This document shows, one piece after another, positions 33,370 through 43,312 of a DNA stretch of 64,000 bases. Position 1 is the first letter of the stretch; every line of letters begins with the position of its first letter. Location: NCBI GenBank assembly GCA_032717465.1, contig CM064666.1:20689732-20753731 (forward strand). Direction: 5' to 3'. The notes under the pieces are model-generated. The model saw only the letters and a list, made by a program, of their open reading frames with translations. It made no database searches and was not told where the DNA came from. Made by a program: the position numbers and the translations under genes. The DNA comes from Coenobita brevimanus (Eukaryota; Arthropoda; Malacostraca; Decapoda; Coenobitidae).

Positions 33370-34250
33370 CGGGCATGGGGCGATTACAGGGTTATTATAA
33401 TCGATTACGATTACGATTACTTTGCAAACTTCAGATTACGATTACGATTATGATTACAGTGAAAGTAAGAGTAACCAATTACGACTACGATTACATAAGA
33501 AGTCATGATTACAATCATGATTACATGTACTGTTATGCACTATATAATTATGAGCACGTTTCTTTTATACTTGACATTGATTAAGTAAATAGCTGAAGTT
33601 AGTTTTTAAAAGCAAAAACATCGTCCAGTAACATAAAACTGATATTTACTGGGGATACATATCTTATATGCAAATCACTTTAATAAGAATTGCCTGCGTA
33701 AGGAAGAACATAGGGTTAGGCTCTGTAGAACTTATGGCGACTGTTACTCGGGATAAAAATATACTGTGCAGTGCTATGTCCAGTAAACTGTTCCTTTATT
33801 TTTTTGCCAATTTGCAATACAAATGTGTTTTAATAATTCAAGCACGGAGACTTTTCTTCACTTTGTCCTTGACTCTTTTATTCTATTAACTTTTCTACCA
33901 ACTGAGATCATCCCAGGTGATATTATTCTAGCTTAGGTAGGATATTATATGGAAGCCTCTAAGTGATAACCTACAATTCACTTTTGTTTTCATATTACTT
34001 ATGGTGTATGTTTGACTGACGCTGAACTACAGTGTTTTATTCTTGACGAGTATTTGTGGAAGAATAACTTATCTGGGGCCTTGTAATCATTAAGGTAACC
34101 GTGATTACGATTACAATATGAGAGTAATCGATTACCATTGTGATTACTTTGAAAAAAATGCCCAAGTAATCGATTACGATTACGATTACACAAAAGTCTG
34201 TAATCGATTACAATCGATTACGATTATAGATTACGATTACCCCATGTCTG
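33370..34250. mobile_element. hAT-like non-autonomous element rich in TAATCGATTA
   Basis: 881 bp between exact 8-bp repeats CTTCACTG. The ends are CGGGCATGGGGCGATTAC and, inverted, CAGACATGGGGTAATCG, a terminal inverted repeat with an hAT-like CAG start on one side. Both subterminal zones, about 130 bp each, are arrays of GATTACGATTAC and its palindromic form TAATCGATTA. The 500-bp interior is A/T-rich with no transposase. The 8-bp duplication and ends support hAT. Confidence 0.75.
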
Positions 34251-34258
34251 CTTCACTG
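34251..34258. repeat. 8-bp target duplication, right (CTTCACTG)
   Basis: Exact partner of 33362-33369; ORF1 of LINE A3 resumes in sense just after it. Confidence 0.85.
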
Positions 34259-34923
34259 AGATGATCCCTCACTTCTTTGTGCCTGAACAATACATGAAAT
34301 TCCTAGTACTGAAGTTGACTGATGGTTTCTCCTTCAGGGACCAGAATGCGTTTAAGGTTCACCATAGTTGGTCAAGGCTTGTGGGTCATCCCCAAAGGTT
34401 GTTCCGCAGGCAGGTGGGTCACTCCTTATAGAGGCCAGGGAGGCTGACCAAAGTGCCTGCATCCATGCCATCAAATATTTAGCCTCCTTTGATGTCACAG
34501 TCGCCATTCATTCCACCCTGAACCAGATTCGGGGTGTTGTCTTCTCTAAGGAATTCCTTAGATACTCGGAGGAGGACCTCCTGGACGGGCTGAAAGACCA
34601 GGGAGTAGTGAAGGTGGAAAGGATAAAGAAAAAGGTAAATGGGATATTGACCAGCACATCATCACTGATTGTCACCTTTGATTGGTTGACATTGCCTGAT
34701 GTCTTAGATGCAGCTTACTACTGCCTTCGCATAAAGGCATGTGTGCCAAGACTTAGGTAGTGCTTCCATTGCCAGAGATTTGTGCATGTCAGCAGGTCTT
34801 GTTGTAGGAACATGCAAGGTTTCCCACAGGTGTGTGTTAATTGTGGTGGTAAATCACATGATGAGATGGACTGCCCTAATCCCCCCTCGTGTATCAACTG
34901 CCATGGTGCTCACCCAGCTTCAT

Positions 34924-34936
34924 CAACACAGTGTGA
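34924..34936. repeat. 13-bp target duplication, left of LINE A4
   Basis: CAACACAGTGTGA; the right partner at 35879-35891 differs at one base. Confidence 0.8.
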
Positions 34937-35878
34937 ATTTGGTGTTGTCCTGGCATTACTTCAGTATACACAGCGGAACTGACTGCAATTTTATATGCTT
35001 TTAAAATCATTTTTACTCTCCCCCAATCCGTTTTTGTGATTTTTAGTGACTCGTGTAGTGCTTTGTCTGCACTGGAGTCTTTTAATGCATCCCATCCATT
35101 TGTTTTTATCAATTTTAGAGTAGCTTTTTCTTCTTGGCTGTCGTGGGCGCTGTGTAGACTTCTGTTGGGTTCCTGCACATGTTGGTGTGGTGGGCAATGA
35201 GAGGGCAGATACTTTAGCTAAAGCTGCGTCTTCTCAACAGCCCCCAACCAACTACCCACTTCCTGTTTCTGATATAACACCTTACTTGTGGTACGCAATT
35301 CTTACATGTTGGCAGACACTGGGATTTTGTTTCTCACAATAAACTAAAAGAAATCTTTCAGAATGTGGTTGTGCCAAGGATTCTTCCTTCTATGTCTCAG
35401 CGATTGGAGGTGGCTCTTGTTAGGCTTCATATTGGGCATTCTCGCCTTACGCATGGGTTCCCCATGTGTGGTGCGACTCAACCATACTGTAATGACTGCC
35501 TTGTTTCTCTTACTGTCCGCCATTTGCTTGTCAAGCATCCAAGTCTGGGGAACCTGCGTCAGAGATTCCTCCATAGGCATAAGGGGGCAGATGGTGCCTA
35601 CTGTTTATCCTCAATGCTCAGTGAAGCCTCTAGCGATTTTACTGATTTTTTTAGTTTTCTTCAGAAGGTGGGCCTCCTTCCATTTTTATAAGTAATCGAT
35701 ATTTTATAAACTGCTCTTTTATTATTTTCAGTGTTTTATTCCTACTAACAGATATTAACTTTATTCTGAATATGCACCTTTCATTTTGCTGTGTATTTTA
35801 CTTTGTCGTCTGGCGGCATATGACCCTGGCAGTTGTGCCGCCGTATTTTAATTATTTTCAATCAATCAGTCAATCAAT
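34937..35878 (+). mobile_element. LINE A4: 942-bp 5'-truncated I-like copy
   Basis: This begins inside RNase H (FGVVL, then YTAELTAILYAF, VGVVGNERADTLAKA), runs through the C-terminal motif (YCNDCLVSLTVRHLLVKH) and ends with the A-type 3' UTR, hairpin and a (TCAA)n tail. It is flanked by a 13-bp near-perfect target duplication and sits inside ORF1 of LINE A3, between its third zinc knuckle and the following QYKFENE segment. It is a clear case of target-primed insertion with 5' truncation. Confidence 0.9.
35812..35842 (+). other. 3'-UTR hairpin of LINE A4
   Basis: GGCGGCA and TGCCGCC pair perfectly around a 17-nt loop. Confidence 0.7.
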
Positions 35879-35891
35879 CAACAGAGTGTGA
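35879..35891. repeat. 13-bp target duplication, right of LINE A4
   Basis: CAACAGAGTGTGA; overlaps the end of the (TCAA)n tail. Confidence 0.75.
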
Positions 35892-37441
35892 TCAGTACAA
35901 GTTTGAGAATGAAGTCACGTCAGTTCGAACCCATGAGAAGATTTCTTTTGCATAGGCAAAGGAAATGGTCAGAGGGATGTTTATCTGCCCTTGGGTCACC
36001 TTTGCTTCGGCTCTCTCACGTCTTAAGGAGGCCCCACGGTACAACAAGACTACATGTCATGCTGCCCCACCTGCTTCTCGGGTTAATCAGTCATCACAGA
36101 CGTCCCAGTTGGGGGATGCTACTGTGATGGCAACATACGGAAGGGGCCTCATTCCAGTGCCCACTCCTTCAACTCGTGATATGGAGAATGCTGTCCCCAT
36201 GGTTAGTACTGTTTGTGAGAATGATGTGTGCCCGACCACTACTCTGTTTCCGCCCTCACTGCGGTGGCTGACGGCTTGCATACGTCTGTGGTGGATAGAT
36301 GTCCACATTGACCGGACTCCTTCTCCTGTCTTACCCAGTATGACCGAGCCTCCATCTCTACCTGGTAAACGTCACCGTTGTTCGTCAGAGTCCACTGAGC
36401 ACAAAGACCAGCCACCTAAGGTCTCTGTTGTTGACTCTTCTGTTGATACCTTTCCTGTGGAATCTCTGCCCAGCAGGTTGAGGGATCTAGCCAGGTGACA
36501 TTTGAACCTGATGGTTCACTGCTGGTCCCAGCCCCACCCGGGGATGTTGCTGGGCAGTTTATTGGTGCTTCAGATCGGAAGCATATGATGGCCTCCTCAA
36601 ATGATTCGAGTATGTGGACTCTACTTCCACTTCTTGGGCTTCTGGTCGGGGCACTGGCTGTCCTACATCTCCAAAGGCAGCCCCCAGGCTGCCTTCAAAC
36701 AAACTGGTATGCCCACTCCAAGAAGGAGGCTTGTAAAACTTACTTTCTAGTCCTCACATTTGCCTTCGGGTGTTAGACAGAGGGTGTGGGTTTCTGGTGC
36801 TGGGCAGGCTCCTCCAAAGAGCTCTCATAAGCATTAATACAAACCTACTCGCTTGTCAGGTCCCCGCTGCGGGGGGTCACCTTGATGTGGTGGTGGGGCT
36901 TGAAGTGTGGTTGGCAGTGCCACCTACTTTGGGGGCGTGCCTACCTTAGTAGGGTTCGGCACTTATCAGCCACATGACCCAAGCACCCCCTACATCACTG
37001 GTGGAGGAGGCCTGCTGGTGATGTTAGTCCCTGCCCATTTGCCATCTAGGGTGGGACTTTTGCCTTTCCATGTGTTTGCCGTGCATGGCCTCCCGTACTG
37101 CTGGGAGACGGGAGTCCTGGGGTTTGAGTGATGCTGCACGATGCACCCTGCAGCTAGCAATACACCTCTTTGGTCCCTTGTTCTGGCTAGATGGGTGGCC
37201 TGGTTGGGTCCGACCAGGTCAGTCAGCTGTTCATGTGTTGGCTAGGGTCAAGTGGGCACTGGGGGGCCTGGTGGCTCCCGTCATCCTGGAGTCACCCTTG
37301 CCCAGGTCCCTCAGTGGTTACCTGCATATACTCTCCCGCTACCTCTGGGGTCACCAGTGGTGTTGTCCCTGGCATGCAACACCCCATTGTTGGGCTCCGT
37401 GGGGGGTGGAGGAGTGGGGGAATGAAGTTTGTTTTTTGCAT

Positions 37442-37889
37442 TAATGGCATCTTTTGATAAAAATGTTGTTGACGATGTGGCACCTATCCCTGGACACTCT
37501 AATGGATCCTGCTCCCTCATTCCCACTCTGGAGCCTTTCCAGGCCCTTAGGGACTTTCCTCTGCTGCCGCAGCTTTTAACTGGGACAAGGGGAAGTCACG
37601 TCTCAAGTCGGGCTGGTTCGGCTCCGGGGACTGGCCCAGTAAGCACAGTGCAAGTCAGCTTTTCAAAGCATCCAGTGCTGAAACCCTCTGCAGGTGGCTC
37701 AGTGTTAGATACTGATATTTTCGACTTGCACCGTCCCATTGTTTCTACCTGTGGCCGAGAACCTGTGGTCTTATTCCAAGGGGATGGTAGCCTCCTTATT
37801 GAGGTGTCCTCCCCAGAAGAGAGCTCCCGTCTTCAATCACTGACCTCTGTATCTGGTATCAACATGACTTGTGTACCCCACACCACCTA
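37442..37889 (+). pseudogene. LINE A5 ORF1, N-terminal part
   Basis: From an ATG at 37442 the frame reads MASFDKNVVDDVAPIPGH, a Ser/Pro-rich stretch, then GDGSLLIEVSSPEESSRLQS, which matches GNGSLLLEARNEEESSRIQS in LINE B1. It stops at PHTT, where the piggyBac element begins, and continues at 54333. Full-length ORF1 in these lineages has RNA-binding zinc knuckles further on. Confidence 0.8.
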
Positions 37890-38672
37890 CCCGAGATGTC
37901 CCATCGACGTATGACTATGTGGCAACATTTTGTAATTGCCAGTCCCGTCGATGTACTAGTATGTCGTGCAATTGCAAGGTGCATATTTTGCACAATTTTC
38001 AAAATTCGCGCTTGATTTTTGGTACGTAAGGTCGCTCGACCTTCCCCTACCTGCCACCAGGCAGGGATACTCGGCGACCTCGTGCGACCCACACTCACCC
38101 TCGGCTCGGTCACTCACCTGTTAGTAGTGGCCCTGGTCAGACATGGCACATAGAGGTCTCTCGGAGGAGGAAATCCAAGCCACCCTAGACGCCTTCACAG
38201 GCGACAGTGATTCCCCACTGGATGATGAGGTTGTGGACAAAGATTATGTCCAACCAGAGGAGGTTGAAAGCAGCAGCAGTGATGAGGAGGTCCCGTCCCC
38301 CACAAAGCAGCGCTACGTGACTTACTGTCCTGCTAGAGAGGGCCAGCCTGCACAAAAACAACGTGCAACATCCTCTCGGCAGCCCCTACATGATGTGGAG
38401 TCCGATTTCGAGGATGAGGACGAGGACGGAGCTGTGGGAAGTGCTACCATGTGGTATGGCCGAGAGATTATCACCCATCGTGGCCCCGAGCGCACACCAT
38501 GTAGTACAAGCAGGTATGGGCCTAGTCTTTTGCATGGGGAGGGCGAAAGTGGCGTGGAGGGAGTGGGGAGTGAAAGGGAAGGTGCAGGGGCGAGTATAGA
38601 AAGTGAAAGTGGAGGGAGTGAGTCATCACTCTCCCGTGGTGGTGTGAGGCGGCGGGGAGTATCACGTGGGCG

Positions 38673-38888
38673 AGTGAGGGTGTGTGATGAATCACTTAGG
38701 GTTGTGATGGAGGGGGAAGGTGGGGAGGAACCACTCCCCAGCACATCTTATGTTCCTCAATATTCCCAGACACGTGGGTGAGTGAGGGTGCGTTATGAAT
38801 CATGTGGTGTTGTGATGGAGGGGGAAGGTGGGGAGGAACCACTCCCCAGCACATCTTATGCTCCTCAATATTCCCAGACTTCATCCCC
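38673..38888 (+). repeat. 108-bp in-frame tandem duplication in piggyBac ORF
   Basis: Two units share GGAGGGGGAAGGTGGGGAGG and AGCACATCTTATG; the offset is exactly 108 bp. They encode MEGEGGEEPLPSTSY twice. Confidence 0.9.
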
Positions 38889-38949
38889 ACAGCCCCCTAA
38901 TGTTCCACAAGGCCGTAAGGGTAAGGGAAAGGGAAAGGGTAAAGGCCGA

Positions 38950-38960
38950 GGGAAGAGGAG
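38950..38960. repeat. 11-bp target duplication, left of LINE C1
   Basis: GGGAAGAGGAG; the partner GGGAAGAAGAG at 51325-51335 has one difference. Confidence 0.75.
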
Positions 38961-38995
38961 ATTGATTGATTGATTGATTGATTGTAGCAGAAACT

Positions 38996-39026
38996 GGTGG
39001 CACAACTGCCAGGGTCATGTGCCGCC
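38996..39026 (-). other. 3'-UTR hairpin of LINE C1
   Basis: GGCGGCA and TGCCACC on the minus strand around a 17-nt loop, one mismatch. Confidence 0.65.
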
Positions 39027-39254
39027 GAACAACAAGCTAATACACGCGGCAAATAAATAGTGCATAATCGAAATAAAGTTACTAACTTTTACTAGAAATA
39101 AAACACTGAAAATAATAAAAGAATAGTTAAAAGAAAAAACAAGTACTTATAAAAGTGGAAGGAGGCCCGCCTCCTGAAGAAAACCAAAACCATCAGTAAA
39201 ATCGATATGGGCTCCACCAAGCTTCGAGGAGAGACAGTAGGCACCATCTACCCC

Positions 39255-41121
39255 TCAATGCCTATGAAGGAATCTCTGACGCAGGTCCCCCAAACTTGGA
39301 CACTCGACCAGCAAGTGACGGACAGTAAGGGGAACAAAGCAATCATCACAGTATGGTTGAGTCTCACCACTTATCAGGAACCCATGTGTAAGCCGAGAGT
39401 GTCCAATGCGAAGCCTAGCAAGAGCTACCTCCAATCGCCGTGGCATGGAAAGGAGAACCCTTGGCACAACCACTCTCTGAACGACCTCTTTCAATTTATT
39501 ATGAGCAACACCATCCCAGCGTTTATGCCAACACACAGGAATTCTGTCCCACAAGTAAGGTGTTAGATCAGATGCAGGAAGCGGATATTCTGTTGGGGGC
39601 TGTCGAGTAGCCGCAGCCTTGGCCAATGCATCCGCTGTCTCATTGCCCACCACACCAACATGTGAGGGAACACAGCAAAAATCCACTCTCTTCCCCCAAC
39701 GAAGAATGAGGAACAACCACTCCAAAATATCTAAAACTAAGGGATGGGAAGAGTTAAAAGAGTCCAGGGCCAAAAGTGCCCCTTGAGAGTCGCTAAAAAT
39801 AGTAAAATAATTGTCAGGGTGAACAAACACCATCTTCAAGGCTAAAATGATGGCTGACAACTGCAGTAAAAACTGAGGCAACCAAAGGACGCCTACCTCC
39901 ATTATTTAAAATTGGGAAATACCACTCCAAAACCGACACCTGATGCGGATTTAGAGCCATAAGTATACACAGGCACAAAACCACCATGACTAGAAGCATG
40001 TTCTAAAATAACCTTAAAAGATACTGAGGAATGACAAAATACTTTGAGCCAGCAAAAGGCCTGCAGAAAGTTACCTTGGGTAATATCCAAGGCACAACCC
40101 TTGGGATCCAAACAGGACTGACAAGTACTGCTGACAAACCAAACCCCTCCATTATATCCTGAACCCTTTAGCCAAATGGATGAGGCATGCAAGGGTGTCT
40201 ACTATAACACAAAAGACAAGACTGTTTCATCACACCCTCACAGACAAGTGAGTCTGGAAGGCGACGAATCTGGAGCCAGCACCTTACTGCAACAGACTGA
40301 CGCAGTAGATCTAAGGGAGGCACACCAGCTTTCACCAATAAGCTGGGAATTGGAGAGGACCGAAAAGCCCCTGTTGCAAGGCGAAGACCAGTATGATAGA
40401 CAGCATCTAGAGTTTTTAGTCTTGATTCTGTGGCAGAGGAGTATACCTCACAGCCATATGACAGCTTAGAGGTTACAAATACCTGAAACAAATGCAAGAG
40501 AGTCCTCCGATCAGCACCCCAAGAGGTATGGGACAGAACCCTCAATAGACTGAGAGCCTTCATACATGAGGTTATAAGATTTGCCAAGTGTGAGACCCAT
40601 GTCAAACGACAATCAAACATCAGGCCCAAGAATTTCATCTCTGTCACACAATGGAGTCTCATACCACAAAGCTGGAGATCAGGGTCCGGGTGTACCCCTC
40701 TCATCCTACAGAAGTGCATAGCCACAGTCTTTGAAGGAGAAAAACAAAAACCCTTGGAAGTGGCCCAGGCAGAAATCTTGTCCTAGGCAAGTTGCATACG
40801 CCGCTCAATAGCAGACATGCGGGAGCCAGAAAACCATATAGATAAGTCATCCACATAAAGGGATGAGGATACCCCAGCAGGCACAGTGTCAATGATACCA
40901 TTGATGGCCACTGCAAACAGGGAAACACTTAAAACACTCCCCTGTGGGACACCTTCCTCCTGGCACAGTGGCGCAGAGAAGGTAGAACCCACACGGACCC
41001 GAAATACACGATCAGTCAAGAAGTCTCCAAGCAACACAGGCAGGCGACCATGTAAACCAAAGGCATCAAGTTGCTGGAGGATGCCGTGGTGCCAGGCAGT
41101 GTCATAAGCTTTCTCAAGGTC
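39255..41121 (-). pseudogene. LINE C1 ORF2, second part (RT end, RNase H, zinc motif)
   Basis: Minus strand: DLEKAYDTAWHHG near 41118, [11 protein letters not shown] near 40955, an intact LYVDDLSIW near 40860, then HFCRMRGVHPDPDLQLCG near 40718 and TWVSHL. RNase H follows: VYTYGSKS near 39970 (Asp of TDGS changed to Tyr), FTIFSDSQGALLAL near 39810 and VVGNETADALAKAA near 39640. The protein ends with a YCDDCFVPLTVRHLLVEC motif near 39345. Frame changes occur near 40780, 40200 and 39900. The RT motif A begins at the B1 insertion point, which splits the codons for FFDLEK. Confidence 0.8.
41110..41121. repeat. 12-bp target duplication, left of LINE B1
   Basis: TTTCTCAAGGTC, identical to 47191-47202. 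Confidence 0.95.
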
Positions 41122-41538
41122 CCCTCCATGGGCAGCCACATTGTCGTGGTGGGGGGGCTTGCGTGCCCCTGTGATCCCACAAGCCTGCCCGTGGATGTAA
41201 CAACATCTGGCAGGGTCTCCCATGTGGGTAGGGTTGTGGGTGAGGGGTCTGACTAAGTGCTGCCCGAAACGTAGGTTACCCATATGGGTCATCGGTACCG
41301 CCCTCCATAGGGATCGCCTCGGTGCTGTCCTTGGTTGGTTGGGTGTCTGGGCTGGGGGGTGTTGGGGAAGGGGGTCTTAGCACTGGTGGGAGCAAACTTT
41401 TGTAGCACGGGGTGTCCTTTTGGGGGCACCCTCTGGGGACGAGGTACCCCGCTCCCATCAGACCAAGCTCGGTCCCCTCACTCCCTGGTAGGCGGTTTCC
41501 CTTGGCTCCTTGTACCATTTTATCTCACTAATATATAT

Positions 41539-43266
41539 ATGGATAAATCAGAAACTTCTTTAACCACTCGTGTGGTCGGTGACCAGCCACACGAGTTGGC
41601 ATCACCTGGTCACTCTCTGGCCAATGACCCTGTACCCTGCCAAAACTGAGAATGAAGATGCCCTTCCTATCGAGATGTTACCTGGTGTTTTTGTGAATCA
41701 CTTTTACACAAAATATATAGTTCTTAAAATGGATAATGGTACTTCCTTGCGGAACCTGAATTGTTTTCAGATTCACAGTGGTCTAGTTACAGCATGTGGA
41801 TTTACCTCCAAGGTCTCTTTGCAGGGCAATGGTTCTCTATTGCTAGAAGCTAGGAATGAAGAGGAGAGTTCACGCATCCAGTCTCTAGCTGTGGTTCCCG
41901 GTTATCCTGTATCTGCCTCTCGTCACTTGGTCCTAAATCAGTCCCGAGGGGTTGTGTATTCTCGTGACTTGATCTCATATTCTGATTCTTCCCTCTTAGC
42001 GGGACTGGCTCCTCAGGGTGTTGTAAGAGTACGGAGAATTATGAAGAGTGTTGATGGGGTTTTAACCCCCACGCCCTCTATTATCTTGACATTTGACCAT
42101 CTTACCTTGCCGGAGGTTATCACTGCTGCATGGTGGAAGCTAAAGGTTAAACCTTATGTTCCCCAACCTAGAAGATGCTATTATTGTCAAAGATTTGGTC
42201 ATGTCCACCATTCTTGCATGCGGGAAGCGTCAGGCCTTCCTGAGGTCTGTGGAAATTGTGGTGGAATTTCTCATGGTATGGATGATTGTTCTCAACCCTC
42301 TAAATGTTTGAACTGTGGAGGAGCACATGCAGCCTCCTCAGGGGATTGCAAAGTATACAAGTATGAATATGAGATTATTTCCTTCTGAACTAAGGAGAAA
42401 ATTTCCTTTTCCAAGGCAAAAGCCAGGGTTAGGGAGCGGTTCATTCGCCCTGGGGTTACCTTTGCTGCTGTGTTGTCTCGCCCTAAGGCTACTCGGCTGG
42501 TGCCCCTGCCATCACACAATGCCCCATCAAATTCTCAGGGTTCTACTTCCCGGCCTTCTCGGCTGTAGGGTTCCACCGAGGGAGTGCAGCCTGGAAGTAG
42601 CTGTGCTTCTTCCGGGGAGGTGCTCCCTGTCTCTGGGGGTGTCCCCTCCGTGGTGGTACTTCCAGCATCTGGGAGTGCCTCCCCCAACCCAGTTCCTCCA
42701 GTTCCTCCTGTGACAAACACATGTGTCGATGCTACACCTTGCTTTGACACATCCAAAACTCCCGATGTCCTTCCTGTGCAAGGTAAGCATCGCCGTGGCT
42801 CCTCGGAGTGCTCAGAGAGTGAAGCGCTGCTACCAAAGATCTCTGCAGCGGAGCCCACTACTCCTCCTCCTCGGGATACTCAGTGGTCAGGGCAAGTGCA
42901 GGCTGGGGATGGCGTCTCGCTGATGACCCAGCCACCGCCAGATAATGGTGGTCCTCAGGTAGTTGATGCACCTGCTCAGCTGCATCAGGCCTTGCCCTCT
43001 CAGGATTCCAGTACTGTGGGACGCGCTACTGATTGTGCTCCTTCTCGTGGTGGCACTGCCTGCTCTATTCCAGCTAGGATAGTTTGCAGTCCACCTGCCA
43101 AACCATCTCTTGCCCCGCCAAAGAAGAAAACCATCGTCCAGCCCTCTTCTTCGTCCTCCAGGTTATCTTCAGCTGGGCGGCACACTGTACACCATAACGG
43201 TGCCAGGCAGTCCCTTTCTAAGGGCAGCTCTAAGCAGCAATCTAAATCTGGTTGCTTCCCAGGGTA
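41539..43266 (+). pseudogene. LINE B1 ORF1 (Gag-like, three zinc knuckles)
   Basis: The ATG at 41539 opens MDKSETSLTTRVVGDQ, as in LINE C1, but a short deletion near 41645 shifts the frame. The main frame then runs from PGVFVNHFYTKYIVLKMDNG. RNA-binding knuckles are CYYCQRFGHVHHSC, CGNCGGISHGMDDC and CLNCGGAHAASSGDC near 42176-42350 (C-x2-C-x4-H-x4-C and a variant). A TGA at 42386-42388 stands where C1 has CGA. The Pro/Ser-rich tail follows to 43266. Up to about 42780 it is close to C1, and after that it is unrelated to C1 and resembles lineage A tails (GKHRRGSSECSES). Confidence 0.85.
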
Positions 43267-43312
43267 AGGTTGTCTCGCCCCTCAACCTGATTCTTCCTTC
43301 CCTGTGAATACT

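Larger units (their letters stand above)
33162..36770 (+). pseudogene. LINE A3 ORF1 (Gag-like, zinc knuckles)
   Basis: Pieces: 33162-33369 (N-terminus, to AHSHFT), 34259-34936 (EMIPHFFVPEQY, GGSLLIEAREADQSACI, LIVTFDWLTLPD, then CCHC knuckles CFHCQRFVHVSRSC, CVNCGGKSHDEMDC and CINCHGAHPASSTQC), and 35892-36770 (QYKFENEVTSVRTHEKISF and the Ser/Pro-rich tail). The pieces join in sense across both insertions. In I-type LINEs this protein coats the RNA. Stops at 34425 and 34758 and frame changes near 36100 and 36490 disable it. Confidence 0.8.
31508..36861 (+). mobile_element. LINE A3: I-like element, 5' end to ORF1 end, interrupted
   Basis: It starts CCCCGCTGAGGGGGGATC at the junction with LINE-D. 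The 5' UTR is split by a tRNA-derived SINE (31583-32698), ORF1 by an hAT-like element (33370-34250) and again by LINE A4 (34937-35878). It stops at the ORF1/ORF2 boundary at 36861, where LINE A5 begins. No A3 ORF2 is found on the far side of A5, so it was lost or the join is not a simple insertion. Confidence 0.75.
38143..38960 (+). pseudogene. piggyBac transposase, acidic N-terminal part
   Basis: The frame starts MAHRGLSEEEIQATLDAFTG and is rich in Asp, Glu and Ser (DFEDEDEDGAVGSATMWYG), the usual disordered N-terminus of piggyBac transposases. A 108-bp (36-codon) tandem duplication covers about 38673-38888. A TGA at 38779-38781 lies in its second unit where the first unit has CGA. It then reads GKGKGKGKGRGK and is cut by LINE C1; the reading frame resumes without shift at 51325. 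Confidence 0.8.

Noticed and set aside
35879..35891. A CRISPR-like or other ordered direct-repeat array in the TCAA tails
   Set aside because: These are LINE tails of simple tetranucleotide repeats, with no spacers.
38322..38744. Minus-strand 140-codon frame
   Set aside because: Antisense shadow of the acidic piggyBac N-terminus.
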